From Cellulosimicrobium marinum (lineage in GTDB: Bacteria > Actinomycetota > Actinomycetes > Actinomycetales > Cellulomonadaceae): 64,000 nucleotides of DNA. Shown here one piece after another: positions 7,561 through 16,399 of this stretch. Position 1 is the first letter of the stretch; each line of letters begins with the position of its first letter. Both the position numbers and the translations under genes were made by a program. Location of the stretch: NCBI RefSeq assembly GCF_020551945.1, contig NZ_JAJBZH010000004.1:399795-463794 (forward strand). Reading direction: 5' to 3'. A model generated the notes under the pieces. The model was given only the letters and a program-made list of their open reading frames with translations. It did no database searches and was not told the origin of the DNA.

Positions 7561-9196
7561 CACCGCGCGCCGCGCAGCGCGCCGGCTGCTGCGGCGCGGG
7601 CCGGCAGCGCCGGCCGCGCCGGCGCCGCCGTCGGAGACCGCGCGCCGCCTGGCCGCGCGCGAGGGCCTGGAGCTCTCCGTGTACCAGGGCGGCACCGTGC
7701 TCACCGCGCTCGACGACGACGCCACGCCGTGGCGGATGCCCGCCCGCGCGGCCGACGCGGTCGCGGCGGCGCTGGACGCCGCGGCGGTGCCGGCCTTCAC
7801 CACCCAGCCGGCCTGGTCGCGCACCACGCAGTGGGGCGTGCGGCGGGCGGACCTCCCGGCCGTCGCGCGCGCGCTGCGCGACGTGCTCGGTCCCGACGGC
7901 TTCTACGTCGCCTCCGACGGCCTCGACGGGTCCCCGCGCCTCCTCGCCGACGGGATCGCCGACGACGAGCTCGCGGCGCTGCGCCGGCTCTCCCTCTTCC
8001 GCTACGTGCGGTGCACCGCGACCCGGCGCCTCTTCGGCCCCGCGCAGGGCACGACGCTCGTCGTGTGGGACGAGGAGGACGGGACGCTGCGCGCTGCGGC
8101 GCGCTCCGGCGTCGTGCAGGAGGTCGAGGCGAGCGCCGCGCTCGAGCTGGTCCCGGCGCCGCGGTGGGACGGCGTGGCGCAGCCGCGGCTCGCGGTCACC
8201 GAGCGGCCCGACGCGCACGAGATCGACTTCCCCGTGGACGCGGTCTACCTGTGGGTCGACGACTCCGACCCGCGCTGGCGGGCCCGCCGGGACGCGGCGC
8301 GCGCCGAGGCGGGCGCGCCCCCTGTCGACGCCCCCGGCGACGAGACGCTGGCCGCGCACCGCTTCCGCGACCGCGGCGAGCTGCGCGCGTCGATGCGCTC
8401 GCTCGAGACGAACGCGCCGTGGATCCGCCGGATCTACCTGGTCACCGACGACCAGCGACCGGACTGGCTCGACGCCGACCACGGGCGCGTGCAGGTCGTC
8501 GACCACCGCGAGGTGTTCGCCGACCCCGGACTTCTCCCGAGCTACAACTCGCACGCGATCAGCGCGCAGGCGCACCGCATCCCCGGCCTGTCGGACCACT
8601 ACCTGCTCATGAACGACGACGTGATGATCAACAGGCCCGTCACGCCGTACGACTTCTTCACGCCGGAGGGCCACCTGCGCATCAGCTTCTCGCGCGTCGT
8701 GCGGCCGAACGTGCCCCGCGAGCGGCAGACCGCGCTCGAGCAGGCGCGCACGAGCACCGCCGAGCTCCTCGAGCGCGACCACGGGCGCCGTGTCACGGCC
8801 CTCTTCGGGCACGTCCCGGTGCCGCAGCGCCGCGACCTCGCGCGCGAGCTCGAGGCGCGCTACCCCGAGGAGATCGCGCGCACCGTCGCGCACCGCTTCC
8901 GCTCGCCCGACGACGTGGTCGTCAGCTCGTGGCTGCACCTGTACACGGCGCTGTTCACCGGCCGCGGGGTGCGCTCCGACCTGTCGTTCGGCTACTTCAA
9001 CACGGGCGACCCCGACGTGCGCGCCCGCATGGACGCGATGACCGGCGTCCGGAACTTCGACGTGATCTGCCTCAACGACGTCCCCCCGGCCGACGGTGGC
9101 GAGGAGGCCGACCCCGGCTGGATCGTGTCCTGGCTCGAGAACCTCTACCCGTTCCGAGCCCCGTTCGAGCTCGACGACCCGTCCCGCGTCCCCTAG
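7541..9196 (+). CDS. Stealth family sugar-phosphate transferase (second copy)
   Basis: A second Stealth protein, 551 aa from the ATG at 7541, which follows a perfect AGGAGG (7524-7529). It has CR1 VDAVYLWVDDSDPRW (from 232), CR2 RGELRASMRSLETN, CR3 with YLLMNDDVMINR (NDD at 358-360) and CR4 FDVICLND. Its N-terminus (SWTDTARRAARRLLRR) is a basic amphipathic helix that the first copy lacks. Both copies keep the N-terminal 230-residue domain, so they look like diverged paralogues acting on different substrates. The gene overlaps the TagF-like fusion and is followed 8 bp later by a small membrane protein gene, forming a three-gene operon. Confidence 0.87.
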   Translation: MPSSWTDTARRAARRLLRRGPAAPAAPAPPSETARRLAAREGLELSVYQGGTVLTALDDDATPWRMPARAADAVAAALDAAAVPAFTTQPAWSRTTQWGVRRADLPAVARALRDVLGPDGFYVASDGLDGSPRLLADGIADDELAALRRLSLFRYVRCTATRRLFGPAQGTTLVVWDEEDGTLRAAARSGVVQEVEASAALELVPAPRWDGVAQPRLAVTERPDAHEIDFPVDAVYLWVDDSDPRWRARRDAARAEAGAPPVDAPGDETLAAHRFRDRGELRASMRSLETNAPWIRRIYLVTDDQRPDWLDADHGRVQVVDHREVFADPGLLPSYNSHAISAQAHRIPGLSDHYLLMNDDVMINRPVTPYDFFTPEGHLRISFSRVVRPNVPRERQTALEQARTSTAELLERDHGRRVTALFGHVPVPQRRDLARELEARYPEEIARTVAHRFRSPDDVVVSSWLHLYTALFTGRGVRSDLSFGYFNTGDPDVRARMDAMTGVRNFDVICLNDVPPADGGEEADPGWIVSWLENLYPFRAPFELDDPSRVP

Positions 9197-9204
9197 GAGC
9201 CCTG

Positions 9205-9663
9205 GTGCGCAAGCCGACCCTCACCGACGCCCTCACCGCCCTCTCGGCCCTCGCGGCGGTGGGAGCCGCCGTCGCCTTCGCCGCGTCGTCGGGCACCCTC
9301 GCGGGGGTCCTCCTCGCGACCGCCCTCGCGCTCGCCGTGCTGCTCGTGCGCAGCGTCGCGCGCGACCTCGGCCGCCAGCACGCGCGCACGACGTCGAGCG
9401 TCGCCGAGATCGCGTCGGGGCTGCGCCGCGTCGAGCGGACGACGCTGGACGGCCTCGCGAAGGGCGAGGCGGTCGTGCGGTCGAACCGATGGGTGGTCCG
9501 GAACGTGGTCGCCCAGGGCGACCGGGTCGAGGAGCGCACCGACGCCATGGCGCGCCGGATCCTCGCGGAGCTCGTCGCCGCCTCGGACCGGTCCGATGCT
9601 GAGGCATCCGGCGTGCCGGAGCAGACCGGCGGGGAGACCTCCGCCGCAGCTCCTCAGCGATAG
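9205..9663 (+). CDS. Small membrane protein with a coiled-coil tail, function unknown
   Basis: Not a recognised family. The 152-aa product starts at GTG 9205 after TAGGAGCC. It has two closely spaced hydrophobic spans (about residues 8-26 and 30-46), then a charged helical segment with heptad character (about 50-125), and ends in a polar Ser/Glu/Gly tail. It lies 8 bp after the second Stealth gene, so it is likely co-expressed; a scaffold or membrane-anchoring role in the glycopolymer machinery is only a guess. Its last 10 bp overlap the end of the convergent glycosyltransferase gene. Confidence 0.65.
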   Translation: MRKPTLTDALTALSALAAVGAAVAFAASSGTLAGVLLATALALAVLLVRSVARDLGRQHARTTSSVAEIASGLRRVERTTLDGLAKGEAVVRSNRWVVRNVVAQGDRVEERTDAMARRILAELVAASDRSDAEASGVPEQTGGETSAAAPQR

Positions 9664-12125
9664 CCCTCGAGAAGGTCGCCCGCGGTACCGGTCGACCGGC
9701 GGACGGCGAGGTCGCGGGACCGCCGGCGGAGGGTCCGGTAGAGCCCCGCGTCGGCTCCGAGCCGGAGGACGACTTCCCGCACGTCGGCGCTGGGGCAGTA
9801 CAGCGCGGCGTCGCCGAAGTCGTCCTCCAGCCTCGGGTCGAGCACGGCGACGCACCCGTGGAGCATCGCCTCGACGACGGTCCGCTCGGCCTCGACCGTG
9901 CCCGCCGCGTCAGGGAAGCAGAGAACCACGTCGAGGCTCCGGAAGAACTCGCGAGCCGTGAGCTCGCTGGCGTCGAACACGGCCCACTGCGGCGGTACAT
10001 GGCCCAGCTCGTGCCGAAGAACGTCGCGCGGGCCGAGGAGCCGCACGTCGAGGGCGTCGTCGGCAGGGAAGACCTCGTGGAGCCGACGCCCGCTCGGGAT
10101 CGTGCCGTCCTCCTCCTCGCTGACCCACCCGACCACCAGGCGGTGGCCGTCACGTCCGGCGCGGTCGCGCCTCTCGACGACGTCGGGCACGGAGAGGACG
10201 CGCGGGTACCTCGCCTCGGAGACGTCGGGCGCTGCACCGTCCTGCACGACCTCCGCCCGTGCCGCAGGGCTCACCGGCCACCAGCAGGGCGTCACGCCGA
10301 AGAGTCGGGAAGCGGTGCGGTCGCAGTCCGCGACCGACCACCCCAGCGTGCCGTCCGCGCGTGCGGCCCCGTCCGCGACCATGACGACGCGGTCGGTGGT
10401 GAGCCCGACGGGACGGGCCGAGGGGAACTGGAGGACCTCCGGCTGGCGGACGACGACGGTCGGGACGTGGTCGTTCTCCTCGAGGGACAGCATCGTCACG
10501 GCTCCAGAGGCGACCAGGCGCCGGACGGCTCGCGCCGTGGGTCGCCGCACCGGTCCGTGCGGCCGCAGCGTGGGGACGTCGACGAGCCCGACCGAGACGC
10601 CAGCACGTGCCAGCGCCTCCGCCTCGGCGATCCCGTGCCGGTGGGCCGAGGTGTTGCCGCTCCAGTCGGCGAGCATCGCGATGTCGACGCGGCGCGGCTC
10701 CACGGCCCCCCGGAGGAACGGGCGAGGCGCCGTCAGGGGGCGCCGGTGGGGTGTGGCCGACATCCGAGGCGATGCGCCACGGACGATCTGCTGGTGCCAG
10801 GCGAGCATCGACGCGCGGTACTCCGTGCGGCCCGGGTGCATCCAGCCCGGACGGAAGTCGCCGCGGGAGAGGGAGTCCGGCTCGAGCCGGACGAAGGCGA
10901 GCTGTTCGGCGAGCTGAAGGCGCCGCCCGGGACGCCACGCCTCGAGGCGACGGTCGAACTCGCTGTCCGCGCTCTTGCGCACCCAGTCGAACCCCCCGAC
11001 CTCGTCGAGCACCGACCGTCGGAACAGGTGCGACGACGCGTTGCTGCGCGTGGTCGAGAAGCCGAGGTACTGGAACTCGAGCGCGCTGGAGCACCGGATC
11101 GAGGTGCTCAGGGTCCGCAGCAGGCCGGGGTCGTCGCGGAGAGGTACGACCTGCCGCTCGAGCCTGGCCGGGTGCGCCCAGTCGTCGGCGTCGTGGAAGG
11201 TGATGAACTCTCCTCGCGCCTCGGCCATCGCGCGGTTGCGCGCCGCGTAGGTGCCCCGGTTGACGGGCTGCGTGAGGAGGCGGACCCGCTCGTCGATCGC
11301 GAGCGCCTCGCCGAACACGGCCGCGAACTCGGGCCCGGACGCGTCGTCGACGAGGAGGATCTCCAGGTCGCCCCAGGTCTGGTCGGCGATCGACCGGACC
11401 GCCGCGAGCAGCTCGAACCCGGGCCGGAACGCAGCGACGACAACGCTGACCAGAGGCCCTGAGACGCCCCCTCCGGGCGCCGTCGGGCTCAGCCGGTCGA
11501 ACGGGGTGGGACCCGTGTCGCGGAGGCGGACCGGGTCGGCCCCGCTCGACACGAGCGCCGCGTTGAGCGCCCGGAGCCAGTCCTGCGACCCGACACCACG
11601 CTCGTGGCCGAGGAGATCGATCTCGAGGAACGTCCGATCGTGCCGCGGCACGCGTGCGAGGAGCTCCTGGTCCGCACGGAGCTCGGTTCTGCGGCCCGCG
11701 GCCCACAGGAGCTGCGCGGAGGCGAGGAGGTCACGGCGGGTCCACTCCGTCAGCGGCAGGACACGACGCGCGGCGGCGTACAGGTCGACGGCGTCGGCGA
11801 CGTCCGAGGCCCCGTGGTTCTGCAGGCCGACGACACGCGCCAACCCGCACAGCGCCCTGCCCCCCGCGAGCGTCGGTGGCGCCGTCCGGGCATGGTCCCC
11901 GGTGGCCGCGGCGCGACGAGCACGGGCCAGCACGGCGGCATAGCCGTCACGCGGGTCCACCATGCGCGCGAGCACCTCGCGGACGGCCGGTGACTGAGTC
12001 AGCAGCGCCGCCCGGACGGCCCTGGCGACGCCGTCGTCCGCGCCGCGATCGAGGAAGCCGTGGGCGGCGTCGGCCGCGACCCGAGGGTCGACGTGCCAGC
12101 CCGTCGGCGCTGCGTCGGTCGTCAT
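9654..12125 (-). CDS. Multidomain glycosyltransferase (helical domain, GT2, C-terminal GT-B-like)
   Basis: Large 823-aa cytoplasmic glycosyltransferase. Residues 1-205 are alpha-helical and unlike known GT modules. Residues about 215-430 form a GT2 GT-A domain, with VSVVVAAFRPG near the start, LLVDDASG, and the metal site FHDADDW (D312, D314, D315). Residues about 500-820 resemble a GT-B glycosyltransferase, with a substrate-side start VDIAMLADWSGNTSAHRHG and the nucleotide-side EFFRSLDVVLCFPD. It probably adds one or two sugars to the surface polymer or its repeat unit. The ATG at 12125 lies 63 bp downstream of the PP-loop gene on the same strand, so they are probably one transcript. Confidence 0.78.
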   Translation of the reverse strand: MTTDAAPTGWHVDPRVAADAAHGFLDRGADDGVARAVRAALLTQSPAVREVLARMVDPRDGYAAVLARARRAAATGDHARTAPPTLAGGRALCGLARVVGLQNHGASDVADAVDLYAAARRVLPLTEWTRRDLLASAQLLWAAGRRTELRADQELLARVPRHDRTFLEIDLLGHERGVGSQDWLRALNAALVSSGADPVRLRDTGPTPFDRLSPTAPGGGVSGPLVSVVVAAFRPGFELLAAVRSIADQTWGDLEILLVDDASGPEFAAVFGEALAIDERVRLLTQPVNRGTYAARNRAMAEARGEFITFHDADDWAHPARLERQVVPLRDDPGLLRTLSTSIRCSSALEFQYLGFSTTRSNASSHLFRRSVLDEVGGFDWVRKSADSEFDRRLEAWRPGRRLQLAEQLAFVRLEPDSLSRGDFRPGWMHPGRTEYRASMLAWHQQIVRGASPRMSATPHRRPLTAPRPFLRGAVEPRRVDIAMLADWSGNTSAHRHGIAEAEALARAGVSVGLVDVPTLRPHGPVRRPTARAVRRLVASGAVTMLSLEENDHVPTVVVRQPEVLQFPSARPVGLTTDRVVMVADGAARADGTLGWSVADCDRTASRLFGVTPCWWPVSPAARAEVVQDGAAPDVSEARYPRVLSVPDVVERRDRAGRDGHRLVVGWVSEEEDGTIPSGRRLHEVFPADDALDVRLLGPRDVLRHELGHVPPQWAVFDASELTAREFFRSLDVVLCFPDAAGTVEAERTVVEAMLHGCVAVLDPRLEDDFGDAALYCPSADVREVVLRLGADAGLYRTLRRRSRDLAVRRSTGTAGDLLEGYR

Positions 12126-12188
12126 GTCTCGTCGGTCCTGCGTTCGGTGGTCGGTGCGGTGGGAGGCGGTCGGCGTCGCGTCTCGCGG

Positions 12189-13637
12189 TCAGCCGTGCCC
12201 GCGGACGCGGCGGACGACGGCGCGGGCTCGGCGCAGGGCGCCGCGGACCCACCGACGGTGGACGCGCGTCCGTGGGGCCCGCGCGACCGGTGCCGCGGCA
12301 GGGGCCGGCGTCGCCGTCGGCGCCTTCGGCTTCTGCTGGGGCTCGGGGCGGAGCTCCGCCAGACGCTCGGACAAGTTCACGACCGAGCGGTGCACGACCT
12401 CGGACCGCAGGGCAGGCACGAGGTCCCACGACGCGAACGCGGCGCGGTCGGCCGGAGTCATCGGGTCGAGGAAGGTCCCGATCGACGCGACCGTCTCGTC
12501 ACGGAAGTGCCCCGGGATGACGGCCGCGGACGGCTCGTACCAGCGCGAGCACCAGTCGACCTCGACGACCGGCTCGGTGAGCCGACGACGCAGAGCGTCC
12601 CACGCCGCCGAGGCGCCCGTGACCTCGAGCCGGGGTGCGAGCCATCGGTAGACGTTCTCGTGCTTGATCGGCGAGCCGAGCAGGATGGTGTCGGTCCCGG
12701 GTGCGCGGAGCAGGTGCTCGACCTCCGCGGCAGGCACGGTGCGACCCTTGATCGCCGCGTCCAGGAGGGACTTGCGCAGGCACTTCGCACAGCTGAGGCA
12801 CGGTTGTCCCTTCGGTCCGCGGATGCACGACTGCCCGACACCCGCGAGACGCGACCGGGACTCGACGAGAGTGGTCCCGACCTCGCTGACGCCGGCCACC
12901 GGCGCGCCGAACTCCAGCCCCGCGCCGAGCAGGAGCGCCGACCACCGGGTGTAGATGGCGCGGTCGGTCAGCTCGACGAAGGACGCGTGACCCACCCGGT
13001 ACCCGGACTCCGCCACCATGCCCCACGACACGGACCCGAGGCCCAGGTGGTCGGCGAGGAGCACCGCCGGGACGCCGTTCGCCCAGTCGACGGGGAAGCC
13101 GACGGGACGGCGGACGTGCTCGAGGTTGGACCGGACGCGGTAGGTCTCGTACCCGAGCGCCTCGACCATGTCGCATGCGGCCAGCGCGCTGTCCTTGACG
13201 TAGAGGCGGGACGGGCGCTGCCCGGTCCCCGCGACCCGGTCGAGGAACACGGCGACCGTGTCCGTCGGCATGACAGCCAGTGCCGCCGTCGAGTCGACCC
13301 CGCCGCTGAAGGCGAGCCCGGGGCGGGGCCCCGCGGCGCGCGCAGTGACGGTCGACGAGCTCTGCGTCGTCTCGACGTCGAAGGGGAGCGCGGCTCGGCA
13401 TGCTGCGGCGAACTGCTCGGAGAGGGGGACGTCGAGGACGAGGCGACGCCCGACGAAGGGCACGAGCACGAGGATCGTCGCGAGCGCCTGGAGGTCGGGG
13501 TGCGGCTCGTCCACGCCCTCGGGAAGGTCCACGAAGACGACGCCGCCGTTCCATCGCTCCTCGTGGTCCTCGGCCTCAGGCCGGGCGTCGACGAGGAACC
13601 TCCGGTCGGCGGGCGAGAAGGAGACGTCGGCCCGCAT
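12189..13637 (-). CDS. QueC-like PP-loop ATPase with Cys4 zinc site, unknown function
   Basis: A 482-aa protein of the adenine nucleotide alpha-hydrolase (PP-loop) fold. The pyrophosphate-binding loop SGGVDS is at 111-116. A C-x8-C-x2-C-x2-C site (C271, C280, C283, C286) has the spacing of the zinc site of QueC, the 7-cyano-7-deazaguanine synthase. Overall sequence and length differ from QueC (about 220-230 aa), with a 100-residue N-terminal domain and a C-terminal domain after about 300. The last 55 residues are Pro/Ala-rich, ending in an Arg-rich helix that could bind membrane. No other queuosine or deazapurine gene is nearby. By family chemistry it should adenylate a carboxylate and then form an amide, nitrile or thio product; here the target may be a sugar acid. 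The function is not established. Confidence 0.7.
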   Translation of the reverse strand: MRADVSFSPADRRFLVDARPEAEDHEERWNGGVVFVDLPEGVDEPHPDLQALATILVLVPFVGRRLVLDVPLSEQFAAACRAALPFDVETTQSSSTVTARAAGPRPGLAFSGGVDSTAALAVMPTDTVAVFLDRVAGTGQRPSRLYVKDSALAACDMVEALGYETYRVRSNLEHVRRPVGFPVDWANGVPAVLLADHLGLGSVSWGMVAESGYRVGHASFVELTDRAIYTRWSALLLGAGLEFGAPVAGVSEVGTTLVESRSRLAGVGQSCIRGPKGQPCLSCAKCLRKSLLDAAIKGRTVPAAEVEHLLRAPGTDTILLGSPIKHENVYRWLAPRLEVTGASAAWDALRRRLTEPVVEVDWCSRWYEPSAAVIPGHFRDETVASIGTFLDPMTPADRAAFASWDLVPALRSEVVHRSVVNLSERLAELRPEPQQKPKAPTATPAPAAAPVARAPRTRVHRRWVRGALRRARAVVRRVRGHG

Positions 13638-13742
13638 CGGTGCCCTCTCTGCTCGTGCACGGCCCCGGGTGGTCCCGTCGTGCTGCGCGTGCGTCGTCTG
13701 ATGGGTGTCGCGTCCGGTCGGTGACAGCCGGACGTCAGGTGG

Positions 13743-15002
13743 TCAGAGCCGGACAGCCCGTTCGTCCGTCGTCGCGCCGCGGGTGTCGAAGAAGCGCTGC
13801 GCGGCGTCGGCGAGCGCGTCGACGTCGTAGGCGCTGTGGTTCTGGACGAGCACGACGAGGTCCGCGGCGGCGACGGCCTCGTCGAGGTCGGGCACGCGGT
13901 CGACGGCGCGGTCGTCGAGCCGCCAGCTCTCGATGTGGGGGTCGTGGAACGCGAGGTCGGCGCCCTGGGCGAGCAGCGCGTGCGCGAGCGGGACGGCGGG
14001 CGACTCGCGCTGGTCGGCGATGTCGGGCTTGTACGTGACGCCGAGCAGGAGCACGCGCGAGCCCCGCAGCGCCTTCGCGTCCTCGTTGAGGATGTCCTGG
14101 GCGCGGCGCGCGACGTACGCGGGCATGGTCGCGTTGATCTCCTGGGCGAGCTCGACGAACCGGAACGGGTAGCCCAGGCGTGAGCGGACGTTGTGGCTCA
14201 GGTAGTTCGGGTCGATGGGGATGCAGTGCCCGCCGACGCCCGGCCCGGGGTAGAAGGCATGGAAGCCGAACGGCTTCGTCCGGGCGAGGCGGATGACGTC
14301 CCACAGGTCGATGTCGAGCTCGTGGCAGAACCGCGCCATCTCGTTGACGAGCGCGATGTTGATGTGGCGGTACGTGTTCTCCAGGAGCTTGGCCGTCTCG
14401 GCCTCGCGCGCCCCGCGCGCGGGGACGACGGTGTCGACGAACCGGTCGTACAGCTCGGTCGCCCGGCGCGTCGCCTCGGCGCCGAGGCCCCCGACGACCT
14501 TGGGGGTGTTGCGCATGCCGTAGACGGGGTTGCCGGGGTCGATGCGCTCGGGCGAGAAGGCCAGGTGGAAGTCGGTGCCGCACACGAGGCCGCTCTCCTC
14601 GAGCAGCGGCTTGAGGACGTCCTCGGTCGTCCCCGGGTACGTCGTGGACTCGAGGACGACGAGGGTCCCGGGCTGCAGGATGCGCGCGGTCGTGCGCGCG
14701 GCGGCCACGACGGCGCCGAGGTCGGGCCCGCCGTCCTGGCCCAGCGGTGTGGGGACGCAGATGACGACGGCACGTGACCCGTCGACCTCTGCCTCGCTGG
14801 TCGTGGCGTGGAAACCGGTCGCGAGCATCTCCTGGACGTCGGCGTCGGAGATGTCGTCCACGTGGGAGACGCCGGCGTTGAGGCCGTCGACGACACGCTT
14901 GCTCGCGTCGAGGCCGACGACGGCCAGCCCGGCTCGGGAAGCCTCCCGCACGAGCGGGAGCCCGACGTAGCCGAGCCCGATGACAAGGAGGTCGAACGAC
15001 AC
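13743..15002 (-). CDS. UDP-N-acetylhexosamine 6-dehydrogenase (WecC/WbpA-like)
   Basis: NAD-dependent four-electron oxidation of a UDP-sugar to the UDP-uronic acid. The 419-aa protein has the N-terminal dinucleotide fold GLGYVGLPL (residues 9-17), the helix AKLLENTYRHINIALVNE typical of UDP-ManNAc/UDP-GlcNAc dehydrogenases, and the catalytic cysteine C260 in GVGGHCIPIDP. The C-terminal UDP-binding domain includes LGVTYKPDIADQRESP. The HCIPIDP form favours an N-acetylhexosamine over UDP-glucose as substrate (inference from family). The GTG at 15002 gives the shortest N-terminus before the Rossmann fold; the frame extends further upstream without family support. It would supply an aminouronic acid to the surface polymer. 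Confidence 0.85.
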   Translation of the reverse strand: MSFDLLVIGLGYVGLPLVREASRAGLAVVGLDASKRVVDGLNAGVSHVDDISDADVQEMLATGFHATTSEAEVDGSRAVVICVPTPLGQDGGPDLGAVVAAARTTARILQPGTLVVLESTTYPGTTEDVLKPLLEESGLVCGTDFHLAFSPERIDPGNPVYGMRNTPKVVGGLGAEATRRATELYDRFVDTVVPARGAREAETAKLLENTYRHINIALVNEMARFCHELDIDLWDVIRLARTKPFGFHAFYPGPGVGGHCIPIDPNYLSHNVRSRLGYPFRFVELAQEINATMPAYVARRAQDILNEDAKALRGSRVLLLGVTYKPDIADQRESPAVPLAHALLAQGADLAFHDPHIESWRLDDRAVDRVPDLDEAVAAADLVVLVQNHSAYDVDALADAAQRFFDTRGATTDERAVRL

Positions 15003-15176
15003 GGGTGCCCCCACATTCTCGCGTATCGCCGGTAGCGTCCGGTGGCGCGCGTCGACGTGCGGGGCGCAGCGCGCGTCGGACGACACCGCGGCCCGCACTC
15101 TGGTGCGCCGATCCGGATGCCGACGCTGGAACCACCGCGAGGATACCGGCAGCGCAACCCGTCGGCGGCATCTGCC

Positions 15177-16220
15177 TCAGCCCGGCGCTCGGGCGGCAGA
15201 GAGTCGTACGAGCGCGTCCTCCCACAGCAGGCCCATCCGCTCGTCGTGCGCACGTTCGTACCGCTGCGGCCCGCCGGGGCGCGGGGTGAACTCGCCGAAC
15301 ACGATCCCGTCGGGCGACTCGAAGAGGTCGATCCGCACGAAGGGCAGGCGCACGGCCGTCGAGAGCACGCGCGCGGTCTCGACGACCCCCTCCAGGTCCC
15401 GGGGCACAGGGATCGACTCGTCGTACGGCCGCGTCGTGGAGACCGGTCCGAGGTCCTCGCCGGTCGCGGTCACGTAGCGGGTCGTGACGGTCGAGCCGAC
15501 CCCGTGCCGACCGACGCGGCGCAGGAGGATCTGCCCGATCTCGCCGTGGAACGCGTAGACCTTGATGTCGACGGGCAGGGCGTCGCCCGTGACGCCGGTG
15601 ATCCGCTCCTCCGCGAAGAACGGGGGGACGACGTCCCGCTCGGCGTACCGCGCGAAGCGCTCGCGGACCCCCTCGGGCGTGAGGACGTCGTCGGTGCCGA
15701 GCAGCGCGAACCCGGACCCCTCGCGGCGCAGCGGCAGCACGCCGCGCGAGGAGGCCCCGCCCACGGACTTCAGCACGAGCTCGTCCGGCAGGCCCGTGAG
15801 GTCGACCTCGTCGAGCGACTCCCACCTGCGGTAGACCTGCGGGGTCCGCACGCCGAGCGAGCGCACGAGCTCCTGCGCGGCGAGCTTGTGGGTGAGGCCG
15901 GCGGGCGCGTCGTCGGGCGTCCCGGAGAGGCCCCGGACGGTGAGCCGTCGCTCCCAGCAGAGCATGCGGTGGAACGACGCCCGCGGGTACGACCCGAACA
16001 CGTCGGCGAGGTCGGCGCGGAGCTCTCCGATCTCCGCGCCGGCCTCCTCGAGCCGGGCGCGCTGGGTGCGCGCCGTGCGCCGCCCGGCGTGCACGGCGCG
16101 GCGCAGCCGCACGTCCTCGTCCTCCAGCTCGGCGACGCGCCGCTCCAGCGCCGCGATCCGCTCGTCCCGCCAGCGGATCGGGGGGAGCGAGCGGGCGACC
16201 CCGCGCAGCGACCGTGCCAT
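15177..16220 (-). CDS. TupA-like ATP-grasp ligase
   Basis: Resembles the ATP-grasp proteins of the teichuronopeptide TupA type, which are thought to link amino acids or peptides to uronic acids of cell-wall polymers. The 347-aa protein starts with a basic helix and a coiled coil (about residues 18-75: repeated ALERRVAELEDE-type heptads). The ATP-grasp core follows from about 80, with LVLKSVGGASSRGV as a probable ATP-binding strand-loop and VRIDLFESPDGIVFGEFTPRPGG as the metal-binding end. The ATG at 16220 is the first start before the coiled coil; open frame upstream looks non-coding. Its neighbour makes a UDP-uronic acid, which matches the expected acceptor. Confidence 0.78.
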   Translation of the reverse strand: MARSLRGVARSLPPIRWRDERIAALERRVAELEDEDVRLRRAVHAGRRTARTQRARLEEAGAEIGELRADLADVFGSYPRASFHRMLCWERRLTVRGLSGTPDDAPAGLTHKLAAQELVRSLGVRTPQVYRRWESLDEVDLTGLPDELVLKSVGGASSRGVLPLRREGSGFALLGTDDVLTPEGVRERFARYAERDVVPPFFAEERITGVTGDALPVDIKVYAFHGEIGQILLRRVGRHGVGSTVTTRYVTATGEDLGPVSTTRPYDESIPVPRDLEGVVETARVLSTAVRLPFVRIDLFESPDGIVFGEFTPRPGGPQRYERAHDERMGLLWEDALVRLSAARAPG

Positions 16221-16387
16221 GGACCCACGCCCCTCGTTCTCGGCGTCCGGGCCGGGCGGGCACCCGGGCCGGTCCTGCTCCGCGCAGGACGCTCCGCGCG
16301 GGACGTGCTCGACGAGCGTAGGGCACGCGCGGGCTCCGCCCGTCGGCCGACACCCGGGAGCGCTCCGGGCCGCGAGCCGGGACCGGG

Positions 16388-16393
16388 TAAGGT
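16388..16393 (+). promoter_or_regulatory. -10 hexamer TAAGGT, leaderless promoter of the pyruvyltransferase gene
   Basis: TAAGGT is followed by exactly 6 nt and then the ATG at 16400, so transcription should start on the start codon itself. There is no Shine-Dalgarno. Confidence 0.6.
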
Positions 16394-16399
16394 CCTCGC

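Noticed and set aside
4702..7827. Extension of the acyltransferase frame upstream to 7827
   Set aside because: The added part is antisense to the TagF-like gene and has no protein-like character; the hexapeptide protein starts naturally at 4701.
12189..13637. Annotating the PP-loop protein as asparagine synthetase or true QueC
   Set aside because: There is no glutaminase domain and the protein is far longer than QueC with different flanking domains; only the PP-loop and Cys4 spacing match.
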